From Streptomyces dangxiongensis (GTDB taxonomy: Bacteria; Actinomycetota; Actinomycetes; Streptomycetales; Streptomycetaceae): 64,000 bases of DNA. The stretch covers positions 2,418,001 through 2,482,000 of the forward strand of contig NZ_CP033073.1 in NCBI RefSeq assembly GCF_003675325.1, given 5' to 3'. The notes beneath the pieces are model-generated. The model was not told the origin of the DNA and searched no databases. It was given only the letters and a program-made list of their open reading frames with translations. A program made the translations under genes and the position numbers. Shown in pieces: positions 47,593 through 57,177 of the stretch; position 1 is the first letter of the stretch; each line of letters starts with the position of its first letter.

Positions 47593-48978
47593 ATGGCGGA
47601 AACGGTCACCCTCTCTGACACCACCAGTTCCCTCCTCACCTCGCTCGACCCCCTGCTGCGTACCTGGCTGCCGCGGCAGCGCTGGTTCGCCGGCAAGGGA
47701 CGCCCGGTCACGGGCTTCACCGCTGTCGCCGTCACCGAACTCCTGCGGCCCGACGGCCGGCTGGGCCTGTACCACCTGCTCCTGCGCGTCCACCAGCCGT
47801 CCGCGCCGGGCGCGCCGCCGCACCCCGGCGACTGCTACCAGCTCCTCATAGGCGTGCGCGAGGCGCTGCCGCCCCGGCTGGCGCCCGCGCTGATCGGACA
47901 CGTGGAGGAGGGCCCGCTCGCCGGACGCACGGTGTACGAGGCCCTCTACGACGCCCGGCCCGCCGAGGTGCTGCTGGAGGCCCTGCGCACCCAGGCCCGC
48001 GTCGGCGGGCTGCGTTTCGAGCGGGATCCGCAGCAGGAGATCCGGACAGGCCTGGTGGCCCGGATGATGACCGCCGAGCAGTCCAACTCGTCGGTCGTCT
48101 ACGGAGATACGTTTATTCTCAAGCTGCTGCGCCGGGTCGTGCCCGGCGTCAACCCCGATCTGGAGATCCCGCTCGCCCTGGCCCGCGCGGGCTGCCCCCG
48201 GGTGCCCGCGCCGACCGCGTGGCTGCACGCCGACGTGGACACGGACGCATACGTCCTGGCCGTGCTCCAGCCGTACGTGAGCGGCGCCGCCGACGGCTGG
48301 GACCTGGCGCTGCGCGAGCTGGCCAAGGGCGAGGACTTCACCGCCGAGGCACGGGCACTGGGCCGGGCCACCGCCGAGGTGCACACCGCGCTCGCCCGCG
48401 CCCTGCCGACGGTCACCCTCGGCCACACCCAGCTCCAGTCGCTGGTGGACGGCATGAAGGAGCGGCTGACGGAGGCCGTGCAGGCGGTGCCGGCGCTGCG
48501 GCCGTACGAGCGCGGACTGTGCTCGGCCTACGAGGCGCTGGCCGACCTGGCGGCCGAGGGCCGTACCTGGACCGCCCAGCGCGTCCACGGCGATCTGCAC
48601 CTCGGGCAGTGCCTGCGCTCGCCGGCCGGCGAGTGGTCGCTGATCGACTTCGAGGGCGAACCGGCCCGGCCGCTGGCCGAACGGCGCATGCCGCAGCCGC
48701 CGGTGCGGGACATCGCGGGCATGCTCCGCTCCTTCGACTACGCGGCCCACTCGGCGAACGTGCCCGACCCGGACTGGGCGCACGCCTGCCGGGCCGCCTA
48801 CTGCTCCGGGTACGCGGAGGTGACCGGCCTCGACCCGCGCACCGATCCGGTGCTGCTGCGGGCCTACGAGACCGACAAGGCGGTGTACGAGGTCGTCTAC
48901 GAGGCCCGGCACCGGCCCGACTGGCTCCCCGTACCCCTGTCGGCGATCCGTCGCCTCGCCGCGTCCGACCCGACCTGA
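47593..48978 (+). CDS. mak: Maltokinase (Pep2/Mak)
   Basis: A 461-residue kinase producing maltose-1-phosphate from maltose and ATP, the donor for GlgE. The N-terminal cap (LRTWLPRQRWFAGKGRPV) is the family hallmark. EQSNSSVVYGDTFILKLLRRV holds the ATP-binding lysine; VHGDLHLGQCL is the catalytic loop with the Brenner-type aspartate, and LIDFEGEPARPLAERR the metal site. ATG 47593 is used, with GGAAAGGA about 10 bases upstream; GTG 47584 is too close to that site. It is 27 bases before glgB. Confidence 0.95.
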   Translation: MAETVTLSDTTSSLLTSLDPLLRTWLPRQRWFAGKGRPVTGFTAVAVTELLRPDGRLGLYHLLLRVHQPSAPGAPPHPGDCYQLLIGVREALPPRLAPALIGHVEEGPLAGRTVYEALYDARPAEVLLEALRTQARVGGLRFERDPQQEIRTGLVARMMTAEQSNSSVVYGDTFILKLLRRVVPGVNPDLEIPLALARAGCPRVPAPTAWLHADVDTDAYVLAVLQPYVSGAADGWDLALRELAKGEDFTAEARALGRATAEVHTALARALPTVTLGHTQLQSLVDGMKERLTEAVQAVPALRPYERGLCSAYEALADLAAEGRTWTAQRVHGDLHLGQCLRSPAGEWSLIDFEGEPARPLAERRMPQPPVRDIAGMLRSFDYAAHSANVPDPDWAHACRAAYCSGYAEVTGLDPRTDPVLLRAYETDKAVYEVVYEARHRPDWLPVPLSAIRRLAASDPT

Positions 48979-49005
48979 CCCGATTCTCGCCCGGGAGACC
49001 CGCTC

Positions 49006-51318
49006 GTGACGTCCAAGAAGTCGGCCACGCCGAAGAACGCGAAGAACAAGTCCGGCAGGAGCAGGGCCGCGAAGGGGCCCAAGGAGACGCGGGTGCCCCC
49101 GCAGGCACCGGCGTCCGTGCTGGAGGCCGCCGTCTCCCCGGCCGTGGACGCCGGTGACCGCGAGCGGCTGCTGCACGGCACCCACCACGCCCCGCACTCC
49201 GTGCTGGGGGCGCATCCGGTGCCGGGCGGGATCGCCTTCCGTGCCTTCCGCCCGTACGCGCGGGCGGTCACCGTGGTCTCGGACGGGCTGCGGGCGGAGC
49301 TGCACGACGACGGCGACGGCTTCTTCTCCGGTCTGGTGCCGCTCGCGGAGGTCCCGGAGTACCGGCTGCTGGTGACGTACGACGGCACGGTCCAGGAGGC
49401 CGAGGACGCCTACCGCTTCCTGCCCACGCTCGGCGAGCTCGACCTGCACCTGATCGGCGAGGGCCGGCACGAGCAGCTATGGCAGGCGCTCGGCGCGCAC
49501 GTCACCACCCACCAGGGGGTCAGCGGCACCCGGTTCGCGGTGTGGGCGCCGAACGCGCTCGGCGTGCGGGTCACGGGCAGCTTCAACTTCTGGGACGGCA
49601 CCGGGTTCCCGATGCGTTCGCTCGGCGGCACCGGGGTCTGGGAACTGTTCGTGCCGGGGATCGGCGAGGGCGAGCTGTACAAGTTCGAGATCACCCGCCC
49701 GGACGGCTCGCGCACCCTGCGCGCCGACCCGCTGGCCCGCCGTACCGAGGCGCCGCCCGCCACCTCCTCGGTCGTGCACGCCTCGCACCACGAGTGGGGC
49801 GACGCTCAGTGGATGGCCCACCGGGCGGACACCCCGGTCCACGAGGCGCCCTTCTCCGTCTACGAGGTGCATCTGCCGTCCTGGCGGCCGGGCCTGACCT
49901 ACCGCCAGCTCGCCGAGCAACTGCCGGCGTACCTGTCCGAGACGGGCTTCACGCACGTCGAGCTGATGCCGGTCGCCGAGCATCCCTTCGGCGGCTCCTG
50001 GGGCTACCAGGTCACCGGGTTCTACGCGCCGACGGCCCGGCTGGGCACCCCGGACGACTTCAAGTACCTGGTGGACCGGCTGCACCAGGCCGGCATCGGG
50101 GTCCTGATGGACTGGGTGCCCGCGCACTTCCCCCGGGACGAGTGGGCGCTGGCCGCCTTCGACGGGCGCCCGCTGTACGAGCACCACGACCCGCGCCGGG
50201 CCGCCCATCCCGACTGGGGCACGCTGGAGTTCGACTTCGGCCGGCGCGAGGTGCGCAACTTCCTGGTGGCGAACGCGGTCTACTGGTGCGAGGAGTTCCA
50301 CATCGACGGGCTGCGCGTGGACGCGGTCGCCTCGATGCTCTACCTGGACTACTCGCGCGAGCCGGGCCAGTGGGAGCCGAACGAGCACGGCGGCCGGGAG
50401 GACCTGGACGCGGTGGCCTTCCTCCAGGAGATGAACGCCACCGTGTACCGGCGCTGCCCGGGCGTGGTGACCATCGCCGAGGAGTCCACGGCCTGGGACG
50501 GCGTCACCCGCCCCACCCACCTCACGGGCCCGAGCGGTTTCGCCGGGCTCGGTTTCGGCCTGAAGTGGAACATGGGCTGGATGCACGACTCGCTGGCGTA
50601 CATGAGCCACGACCCCGTGCACCGCAGGCACCACCACCACGAGATGACGTTCTCGATGGTGTACGCCTACAGCGAGAACTACGTCCTGCCCATCTCCCAC
50701 GACGAGGTGGTGCACGGCAAGGGGTCCCTGGTGTCGAAGATGCCGGGCGACTGGTGGCAGCGGCGCGCCGGCCACCGCGCCTACCTCGGCTTCATGTGGG
50801 CCCACCCGGGCAAGCAACTGCTGTTCATGGGGCAGGAGTTCGCGCAGGGCGCCGAGTGGTCCGAGGTGCACGGCCCTGACTGGTGGCTGCTCGACCCGTC
50901 CTACGGCGCGGAGGCCGAGCACCGGGGCGTACGGGACCTCGTGGCGGACCTCAACGCGCGGTACCGGGCGACTCCGGCACTGTGGCAGCGCGACACCGAC
51001 CCGGCGGGCTTCGCATGGGTCACCGGTGACGCGGCGGACGACAACGTCTTCGCGTTCCTGCGGTACGACGCCGACGGCAACCCGCTCCTCGCCATCACCC
51101 ATCTGGCCCCGGTGGTCCGTCCCGACTACCGGATCGGGGTCCCGGAGGAGGTGCCGGCGTGGGTGGAGGTGCTGAACACCGACGCGGCCCGCTACGGCGG
51201 CGGCGACGTCACCACCCCGGACGCCGTCAAGCCCGAGGCACACCCCTGGCACGGCCGGCCGGCGAGCATCCGCCTGACGCTGCCCCCGCTCGCGACGGTG
51301 TGGCTGCGCCCCGCCTGA
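49006..51318 (+). CDS. glgB: 1,4-alpha-glucan branching enzyme
   Basis: A 770-residue GH13_9 enzyme adding alpha-1,6 branches to the polymer made by GlgE. A 40-residue basic lead ([15 protein letters not shown]) is followed by an N1 domain, a CBM48 ([24 protein letters not shown]) and the barrel: [27 protein letters not shown] with the nucleophile, TIAEESTAW with the acid/base, and [15 protein letters not shown] with the third carboxylate. The GTG start has GGGAGA upstream. It closes the glgE-treS-mak-glgB operon. Confidence 0.97.
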   Translation: MTSKKSATPKNAKNKSGRSRAAKGPKETRVPPQAPASVLEAAVSPAVDAGDRERLLHGTHHAPHSVLGAHPVPGGIAFRAFRPYARAVTVVSDGLRAELHDDGDGFFSGLVPLAEVPEYRLLVTYDGTVQEAEDAYRFLPTLGELDLHLIGEGRHEQLWQALGAHVTTHQGVSGTRFAVWAPNALGVRVTGSFNFWDGTGFPMRSLGGTGVWELFVPGIGEGELYKFEITRPDGSRTLRADPLARRTEAPPATSSVVHASHHEWGDAQWMAHRADTPVHEAPFSVYEVHLPSWRPGLTYRQLAEQLPAYLSETGFTHVELMPVAEHPFGGSWGYQVTGFYAPTARLGTPDDFKYLVDRLHQAGIGVLMDWVPAHFPRDEWALAAFDGRPLYEHHDPRRAAHPDWGTLEFDFGRREVRNFLVANAVYWCEEFHIDGLRVDAVASMLYLDYSREPGQWEPNEHGGREDLDAVAFLQEMNATVYRRCPGVVTIAEESTAWDGVTRPTHLTGPSGFAGLGFGLKWNMGWMHDSLAYMSHDPVHRRHHHHEMTFSMVYAYSENYVLPISHDEVVHGKGSLVSKMPGDWWQRRAGHRAYLGFMWAHPGKQLLFMGQEFAQGAEWSEVHGPDWWLLDPSYGAEAEHRGVRDLVADLNARYRATPALWQRDTDPAGFAWVTGDAADDNVFAFLRYDADGNPLLAITHLAPVVRPDYRIGVPEEVPAWVEVLNTDAARYGGGDVTTPDAVKPEAHPWHGRPASIRLTLPPLATVWLRPA

Positions 51319-51339
51319 CCGTGCGCGGGACGGCGCTCA

Positions 51340-51370
51340 CGGGCCCTGGGGCGGCGCGCCCCCGGGCCCG
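51340..51370. terminator. Bidirectional hairpin between glgB and the HelR-like gene
   Basis: Fourteen-base arms (51340-51353 and 51357-51370) pair at 13 positions around a 3-base loop, between two convergent genes. Confidence 0.7.
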
Positions 51371-51375
51371 CCGCG

Positions 51376-53670
51376 TCACTCCCCGTCGGTCAGGCCCGGC
51401 GGCAGCGAACCCGTGTGCAGCACGCCGAGCCGCTGGGTGGCCCGGGTCAGGGCCACGTACAGATCGCTCGTGCCGTAGGCGGCCGGCTCCACCACCAGGA
51501 CCGAGTCGAACTCCAGCCCCTTGGCCTGGCGCGGGTCGAGCAGGACGGTCCCGCGCGTCAGGTCGGGCTCCGCGCCGGCCGTGACCCCGTCCAGCCGGGC
51601 GGCCAGGGAGCGGTGCAGCGCGCGCGGGGCGATCACCGCGAGCCGGCCCTCGGCGGGCGTGAGGTCGGCGACCGCCCGGGCGACCGCGCCGGGCAGGTCA
51701 CCGGTGGCCCGCCGCACCCAGGGCCGTACCCCGGTCGACCGGACCGAGCTGGGCGGCTCGAAGCCGGGTTCCCGGGCGCGGACCACGGCCGCGGCCAGGT
51801 CCATGATCTCGGCCGGGGTTCGGTAGTTGACGCCGAGCCGGGTGTGCTCCCAGCGGTCCTCGACATAGGGGGCGAGGATGTCCGCCCAGGATCCGACGCC
51901 GGCCGCCTCCGCGGTCTGGGCCGGGTCGCCGACCAGGGTCATCGAGCGGGTCGGGCTGCGCCGCATCAGCAGCCGCCAGGCCATCGGCGACAGCTCCTGC
52001 GCCTCGTCCACGATGATGTGCCCGAACGCCCAGGTGCGGTCGGCGGCGGCCCGCTCGGCGGCGCTGCGGTGGTCCGTCTCCTCCTGCCGCTCGGCGAACC
52101 GCGCGGCGTCGATGATGTCGTGCGCCGACAGCACCTCGGAGGCCTCGGGGTCGCTGTCCTCCTTGTCCTCGAACTCGTAGGTCCGCGAGGCGTACGAGAC
52201 GTCCAGCACGCCCTGCGCGTAGGCGATCCGGGTCTCGCGCTCGCGGTCCGCCCGCGCCCGCACCAGCCGGTCGTCCTCGCCGAGGAGTTCGGCCGCCTCG
52301 TCCAGCAGCGGGACGTCGGCGACGGTCCAGGCGCGGGTCACCGGGCGGCGGACCGCGTCCGCGTCCTCCTTCGAGAGGTGGCCGTCCGGTTCCGCGAGGA
52401 AGTCGGCGAGCAGGCGCTGCGGGGTGATCCGGGGCCAGAGCCGGTCGACGGCGGACCGGACGCCGGGGTTCTCGGCGAGTTCGTCGCGGATCTGGGTGAT
52501 GTCGGAGGCGTCGAGCAGACTGCTGCCGTCGTAGGGGTCGGTGCCCACGCGTTCGGCGTACAGCTCGGTGAGGGTGTTGAGGATGTGGCCCTCGAAGTAC
52601 TCGCGGGCCGCGTTGTGCGGCACTTTCGCGGCGCGGGTCCGTTCCCGGGCGACGCTCACCAGGCCGTCGTCCAGCATCAGCACCTCGCGGTCGTGCTCGA
52701 TCGCGAGGACCGGGTCGGGCAGCGTCTGCCGGTCGCGTACGACGGCGGCGAGCACGTCGGCCATGTCCGCGCGGCCCTTCACCGCCGCCGCCTCGGGCGT
52801 GTCGGTGGCGGTGGCCCGCACGCCGGGATACAGCTCGCCGACCGTGGCCAGCAGCACCCCGGTCTCGCCGAGGGAGGGCAGCACCTCGCCGATGTAGCCG
52901 AGGAAGGCCGGGTTGGGGCCGACGATGAGCACGGCCCGGCGGGCGAGCAGTTCCCGGTACTCGTAGAGCAGGTAGGCCGCACGGTGCAGGGCGACCGCGG
53001 TCTTGCCGGTGCCGGGGCCGCCCTCCACCACCAGCACGCCGCGGTGGGGTGCCCGGATGATCTCGTCCTGCTCGGCCTGGATGGTCCGCACGATGTCGCT
53101 CATCCGGCCGGTGCGGGCCGAGTTCAGCGCGGCGAGCAGGACGGCGTCGCCGGTGGGGTCCTCGTGACCGGTGCGGGTGGCGTCGCCCAGGTCCAGGATC
53201 TCGTCGTGCAGGGAGGTCACGGTCCGGTCCTCGGTGGCGATGTGCCGGCGGCGGCGCAGGCCCATCGGGGTGTGGCCGGTGGCCAGGTAGAAGGAGCGGG
53301 CGACGTCGGCGCGCCAGTCGACGAGGACGGGGGTGCGTTCGGCGTCGTCCTCGCGCAGCCCGATCCGCCCGATGTGGTGTCTGGTGCCGTCGGTCAGGTC
53401 GATCCGGCCGAAGCAGAGCGAGCCGTCCACGGCGTTCAGCGCGGCGAGGAGTCCCGAGCGCTCGGCGACCAGGATGTCCCGCTCCAGCCGGGCCTGCATG
53501 GGCTTGTCGCCCTGGGCGAGCGCGTCGGTCACGGAGGTCTCGGCCTCGCCGAGCAGCACGTCCACGCGTGCGTACAGTCCGTCGATGAATTCCTGCTCGT
53601 TCCGCAATTCATCGTCCGGAAATTCACTGTTCGACAGATCCGCGTTTGACAATTCCGCTCCCGCCCGCAT
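51376..53670 (-). CDS. RNA polymerase-recycling motor ATPase, HelD/HelR family (UvrD-like superfamily 1)
   Basis: A 764-residue superfamily 1 ATPase. EQEFIDGLYARVDVLLGEAE starts the N-terminal coiled-coil arm, LVVEGGPGTGKTAVALHRAAYLLY is Walker A, HIIVDEAQELSPMAWRLLMRR Walker B/motif II, and LTLVGDPAQT-like and GVNYRTPAEI motifs follow, closing with VALTRATQRLGVLH. Actinobacterial HelD proteins push stalled or rifamycin-bound RNA polymerase off DNA; HelR gives rifamycin tolerance. Its N-terminal 20 codons are AT-rich (TTG, TCA, AAT) unlike the rest, and ATG 53670 lacks a good ribosome site, so the true start may be a later TTG (LRNEQEF). I see no rifamycin-associated element upstream. Confidence 0.87.
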   Translation of the reverse strand: MRAGAELSNADLSNSEFPDDELRNEQEFIDGLYARVDVLLGEAETSVTDALAQGDKPMQARLERDILVAERSGLLAALNAVDGSLCFGRIDLTDGTRHHIGRIGLREDDAERTPVLVDWRADVARSFYLATGHTPMGLRRRRHIATEDRTVTSLHDEILDLGDATRTGHEDPTGDAVLLAALNSARTGRMSDIVRTIQAEQDEIIRAPHRGVLVVEGGPGTGKTAVALHRAAYLLYEYRELLARRAVLIVGPNPAFLGYIGEVLPSLGETGVLLATVGELYPGVRATATDTPEAAAVKGRADMADVLAAVVRDRQTLPDPVLAIEHDREVLMLDDGLVSVARERTRAAKVPHNAAREYFEGHILNTLTELYAERVGTDPYDGSSLLDASDITQIRDELAENPGVRSAVDRLWPRITPQRLLADFLAEPDGHLSKEDADAVRRPVTRAWTVADVPLLDEAAELLGEDDRLVRARADRERETRIAYAQGVLDVSYASRTYEFEDKEDSDPEASEVLSAHDIIDAARFAERQEETDHRSAAERAAADRTWAFGHIIVDEAQELSPMAWRLLMRRSPTRSMTLVGDPAQTAEAAGVGSWADILAPYVEDRWEHTRLGVNYRTPAEIMDLAAAVVRAREPGFEPPSSVRSTGVRPWVRRATGDLPGAVARAVADLTPAEGRLAVIAPRALHRSLAARLDGVTAGAEPDLTRGTVLLDPRQAKGLEFDSVLVVEPAAYGTSDLYVALTRATQRLGVLHTGSLPPGLTDGE

Positions 53671-53693
53671 ATACTGTGCTCACTGGACTTCTC

Positions 53694-53718
53694 CACGACT
53701 TTCCTCATGGAAGTCGTG
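53694..53718 (-). promoter_or_regulatory. Hairpin in the leader of the HelR-like gene
   Basis: CACGACTT(T)CC and GGAAGTCGTG form a 10-bp stem with one bulged base and a 4-base loop, 24 bases before the annotated start. The surrounding 80 bases are unusually AT-rich and contain two TATA-like stretches. Confidence 0.5.
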
Positions 53719-53737
53719 AACCACTGAATATACGCAG

Positions 53738-53773
53738 AGAAATCCCCCGAACGCAATTGCTCGGGGGATTTCT
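53738..53773 (-). terminator. Intrinsic terminator of the merR-trxA operon
   Basis: A perfect 13-bp stem (53738-53750 with 53761-53773) with a 10-base loop, 17 bases after the thioredoxin stop. On the minus strand the GGGGG side is followed by ATTTCT, the nearest thing here to a classical U-tract. Confidence 0.85.
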
Positions 53774-53790
53774 CGCGTTCCGGGGCGGTT

Positions 53791-54123
53791 CTACAGCGCG
53801 TCCGCCAGGTCCGCCAGCAGCCGGCGCTTGGGCCGCGCTCCCACGATCGAGCGCACCGGCTCGCCGTCGCGGAAGAGCAGGAGGGTGGGCGTGGCCATCA
53901 CGCCGTAGGAGATCGTCGTCCGCGGATTGCGGTCCACGTCGATCTGGACGACCTTCAGCCGGTCGCCCTCCTCGAACGCGATGTCCTTCAGCACCGGCGC
54001 GAGCTGCCGGCACGGCCCGCACCACTCGGCCGTGAACTGCACCAGCACCGGCAGGTCCGAGCCGATCACCTCCGCCTCGAAATCGGCGTCCGTCACTTCT
54101 GTCAGTCCGCTCACCAAGCTCAC
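53791..54123 (-). CDS. trxA: Thioredoxin
   Basis: A 110-residue thioredoxin, the dithiol reductant of ribonucleotide reductase and other cytoplasmic proteins. The active site WCGPC is at residues 34-38 within VQFTAEWCGPCRQLAPVL, and the cis-proline is in VMATPTLLLF. The GTG start at 54123 overlaps the stop of the MerR gene (GTGA) and has GGGAGGG upstream, so the pair is co-translated. It is thus a regulated rather than housekeeping thioredoxin. Confidence 0.95.
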   Translation of the reverse strand: MSLVSGLTEVTDADFEAEVIGSDLPVLVQFTAEWCGPCRQLAPVLKDIAFEEGDRLKVVQIDVDRNPRTTISYGVMATPTLLLFRDGEPVRSIVGARPKRRLLADLADAL

Positions 54124-54548
54124 CGCGTCAGCCCTCCCAGTTCGCACACGGGTTCCGGACCCCCCGGAACCAGCGCCTCGGCGGCCAGCTCGTCCCGGGC
54201 CCGCTCGGCCCGCTCCAGTTGCCCGGCGACCGTCTCCCGCACCGCCGTCAGCTCCCCGATGAGCGTGTCCAGCTCGGCCAGCTTGCGCCGGTAGACCATG
54301 AGCGAGGCCGGGCAGGAGTCGCCGTCCGGGTGCCCGGCCCGCAGGCAGTCCACGAACGGCCGCGTCTCCTCCAGGTCGAACCCGAAGTCCTGGAGGGTGC
54401 GGATCTGCCGGAGCAGCCTGAGGTCGCCCTCGTCGTACGTGCGGTGTCCCTTGCCGTCGCGCCGGGCCGGCAGCAGCCCCCGCGCCTCGTAGTAGCGCAG
54501 GGTGCGTGTCGTGGTCCCGGCCCGCGCGGCCAGCTCGCCGATTCGCAT
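54120..54548 (-). CDS. MerR-family transcriptional regulator
   Basis: A 142-residue regulator. MRIGELAARAGTTTRTLRYYEARGLLPARRDGKGHRTYDEGDL (43 residues, only landmarks relevant) is the winged helix-turn-helix: RIGELA, RTLRYYE and HRTY are the key motifs. Residues 85-122 form the dimer coiled coil. Cysteines at 68 (FVDCL), 79 (DSCPAS) and 135 (EPVCEL) could bind metal or sense thiols, though the SoxR four-cysteine cluster is absent. It probably controls itself and trxA from the promoter described separately. Confidence 0.92.
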   Translation of the reverse strand: MRIGELAARAGTTTRTLRYYEARGLLPARRDGKGHRTYDEGDLRLLRQIRTLQDFGFDLEETRPFVDCLRAGHPDGDSCPASLMVYRRKLAELDTLIGELTAVRETVAGQLERAERARDELAAEALVPGGPEPVCELGGLTR

Positions 54549-54555
54549 GTCCACG

Positions 54556-54586
54556 ACGGTACGGGTTGACGTCGGCGTCAAGGCAA
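54556..54586 (-). promoter_or_regulatory. MerR-type promoter with 19-bp spacer and palindromic operator
   Basis: On the minus strand, -35 TTGCCT (54586-54581) and -10 TACCGT (54561-54556) are 19 bases apart, the over-long spacing of MerR-activated promoters. The spacer contains the perfect dyad TTGACG-N4-CGTCAA (54566-54581). Only 7 bases separate the -10 from the ATG, so the message would be almost leaderless. The -35 overlaps the end of the upstream DUF2127 gene. Confidence 0.8.
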
Positions 54587-55348
54587 GGCGGGAACCCCCG
54601 CCGATTCCGCCACCTCCATGAGGGAGGCGCTGTGCCGCTCCTCCTCGAACCGGCGGCGTCCGCCGCGCAGGCCGAACAGGCGCTTGGTCAGCGCGATGTA
54701 GAGGACGGCGAGGATGTTGAGGACGAGCGTGGCGATCTTCACCCCGCTGACGTGCTCGGTGAGTTCGTAGATCTCCAGCGGCAGGAACGCGGCCGTCGCG
54801 ACCACCGTCAGGTATTCCGCCCAGCGCTTGGCGTACCACAGGCCGACCGCCTCGATCAGTTCGATCAACGCGTAGGCCAGCAGCAGCGCGGCCACCAGCA
54901 CCAGCGTGGAGTGCCGGTAGCCGAAGACCTTCTGGACGGAGCCGACGACCGGTGAGTGGTCGAGGTCGTAGTGGAAGTGCCGGAAGACCGGGCGGAAGAC
55001 GTCCAGGTACTCGTCGAAGAGCCGGCGCACCGCGTCCCTGCTGTTGCTGAACCTCCAGACCGCGACCGCGACCAGCACGATGAACACCCCGCGCACGGCC
55101 CGCTCGACCGCCAGGAAGCGCAGGACGAACAGGTCCCGCAGCACCTTCCCGCGCGGCACCAGCGGCGCGTCGCCGGCCGGCCCGGAGCCGTGCGGCTCGC
55201 CGAGCGCGAAGTCACCGCAGCGCAGACAGCGCCAAGCGTCCCCGAGCGCGGTCCGGACGTGCAGCCGTACCCGCAGCCGGGGATCGTCGGGCGCGTAGGT
55301 CACATGCCCCTTGCGCGCACAGGTCCGCCGGTCCCAGTCGATCTTCAT
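54578..55348 (-). CDS. DUF2127 family membrane protein
   Basis: A 256-residue protein. The first 65 residues form a cytoplasmic, probably zinc-binding head (CARKGH, CLRCGDF) and residues 70-235 hold four predicted membrane helices with the DUF2127 pattern (VERAVRGVFIVLVAVAVW, ALIELIEAVGLWYAKRWAEYLTVVATAAFLPLEIYEL). It ends in a basic tail. Function unknown. The start MKIDWDRRTCARKG is at 55348. Its stop codon lies inside the -35 region of the merR-trxA promoter. Confidence 0.83.
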   Translation of the reverse strand: MKIDWDRRTCARKGHVTYAPDDPRLRVRLHVRTALGDAWRCLRCGDFALGEPHGSGPAGDAPLVPRGKVLRDLFVLRFLAVERAVRGVFIVLVAVAVWRFSNSRDAVRRLFDEYLDVFRPVFRHFHYDLDHSPVVGSVQKVFGYRHSTLVLVAALLLAYALIELIEAVGLWYAKRWAEYLTVVATAAFLPLEIYELTEHVSGVKIATLVLNILAVLYIALTKRLFGLRGGRRRFEEERHSASLMEVAESAGVPALP

Positions 55349-55378
55349 TCACGTGCCTCCATACGCGTACAGACGCTA

Positions 55379-55425
55379 CGCGCGCACGTGCCGTTCCGGT
55401 GGATCCGGAACGGCACGTGCGCGCG
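55379..55425. terminator. Very long hairpin terminator
   Basis: A perfect 21-bp stem (55379-55399 with 55405-55425) and a 5-base loop, 20 bases past the stop of the MFS gene on the minus strand. No T-run. It insulates the DUF2127 gene from the MFS unit. Confidence 0.85.
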
Positions 55426-55444
55426 CGACGGGGGCGGGAGGCGG

Positions 55445-57120
55445 TCAGCCGGCCTGGCTGTCCGCCAGTTCCCGCTCCTCGGTCTCCGTCTCGGGTGCGG
55501 CGGACTCGCGCCGGGGCAGCAGGACGGCCACCAGGACCGTGCCGACGCCGAGGATCACCGCGCCGACCAGGCTGGTGCGGGCGACCGCGTCGGAGAAGGA
55601 CGAGCCCACCGCGTCCGCCATCTGCCGGGCGCCGGAGGCCAGCTCGGCGGCCTGCTGCTTGAGCTGCGCGGCCTGCTGCGGGTCCTTCGCGCCCGCCGCC
55701 CGCTCGGCCAGCCGGTGCGCCTTGTCGCCGATGCCCTGCGCGACGGCGTACCCGGCGCCGACCGAGTCCCGCGCGGTGTCCAGGGCGCTCGCCGGGAGCT
55801 TGCTGCCGGCGGTGGCGTCGGAGAGGTGGTCGCCGTACGAGGTGGCGAGCAGCGAGCCGAGGAGGGCGATGCCGAGCGAGCCGCCCAGCTCCAGCGAGGT
55901 GTCGTTGACGGCGCCGCCGACGCCCAGCTCGGACTCCGGGAACGCGCCCATGATGGCGTCGGTGCAGGGCGAGAGCGCGAGACCGATGGCCAGACCCAGG
56001 ATGATCAGGGGGGCCACGAAGTCGCCGTACCCGGAGCCCGCGTCCACGCGGGTCAGCAGGGCGAGGGCGGTCGTGCCGCCGACCATGCCCGCACTGACGG
56101 TCCACTTCATGCCGACCCGCGGGGTGAGCCAGCCGGTCAGGGCGGAGCCGACGAAGACGGCGCCGGCCAGCGGCAGCATACGCACACCGGTCTGCAGGGC
56201 GTCGTAGCCGAGGACGAACTGGAGGTGCTGGGTGAGGTAGTAGAAGGCGCCGAAGACGGCCAGGAAGAACAGGGCGACGGCGAGGTTGGAGCCGGCGAAC
56301 CGGCGGCCGGCGAACCGGCGCACGTCCAGGATGGGGCGCGGGTGCCGCAGCTCCCACAGGACGAAGGCGAGCAGGCCGACGCCCGCGAGCACCGCCGCCC
56401 CGACGGCCTTGGCGTGCCAGCCGAAGTGCGGACCCTCGATGATCATGTAGACGAGGGCGCCGGTCCAGAGCACCGAGAGCAGTCCGCCGACGTAGTCGAT
56501 GCGGTCGTGGTGACCGGCCTTGGACGGCGGGACGACGACGAGGGCGCCGACGACGGCCACGGCCGCGATGGGCACGTTGATCAGGAAGGTCGAGGACCAG
56601 CCGTGGTCGCGCAGCAGGGCACCGGCGACGACCGGGCCGGCGGCGATGGCGAGCCCGGCGGTGGCGGTCCACAGGGTGATCGCCTTCGCCCGCTCGGCGC
56701 GCGGGAAGGTGGCGGCGAGCAGCGAGAGCGTGGCCGGCATGATGAGGGCCGCGCCGACGCCCATCACGGCGCGGGCCGCGATGACGGTCGTCGAGCTGTC
56801 GGCGAGGTAGCCGAAGACGGCGCCGCCCGCCGAAGACGACCAGCCCGAGGACGAGCGCCCCGCGCCGGCTGTACTTGTCGCCGATCGCGCCGAGCAGCAG
56901 CATCAGCGCCGCGTAGGGGACGGTGTAGCCGTCGATGACCCACTGGAGGTCGGCGCTAGAGAGCCCGAGGTCCTGGGTCATGTCGGGCGCGGCGACCGTG
57001 AGCGCGGTGTTCGCCATCACGATGATCAGCAGGCTGAGGCACAGCACCAGCAGCGCCCACCAGCGCCGGGGCGTAGGGGCGCTCCGTCGTGTCGACCGGT
57101 TCGGTCATGACGAGTCGCAT
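55445..57120 (-). pseudogene. MFS drug exporter (14-helix, EmrB/QacA type), apparently frameshifted
   Basis: Read in one frame the parts would make a 14-helix proton-driven exporter of about 555 residues. Segment 1 (MTEPVDTTERPYA, ATG 57108 or 57120), segment 2 (LCLSLLIIVMANTALTVAAPDM to YSRRGALVLGLVVFG) and segment 3 (AVFGYLADSSTTVIAARAVMGVGAAL to the stop at 55445) lie in three different frames. One extra base near the G4 run at 57068-57071 and another near 56826-56834 explain this. Segment 1 may not be needed if GTG in VLCLSLL is the start; the second break is firm because no other start precedes segment 3 before helix 3. It is either a real pseudogene or two base-calling errors. Confidence 0.72.
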
Positions 57121-57177
57121 GGCAGGGGGTCTCCTTTCCGGAGCGGCGACGGACGTGCGCATCGGGGTTGGCACGAT

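Noticed and set aside
53671..53790. A rifamycin-associated element upstream of the HelR-like gene.
   Set aside because: I found no GGGGCTTGC-type inverted repeat; the two inverted repeats present are a leader hairpin and the trxA terminator.
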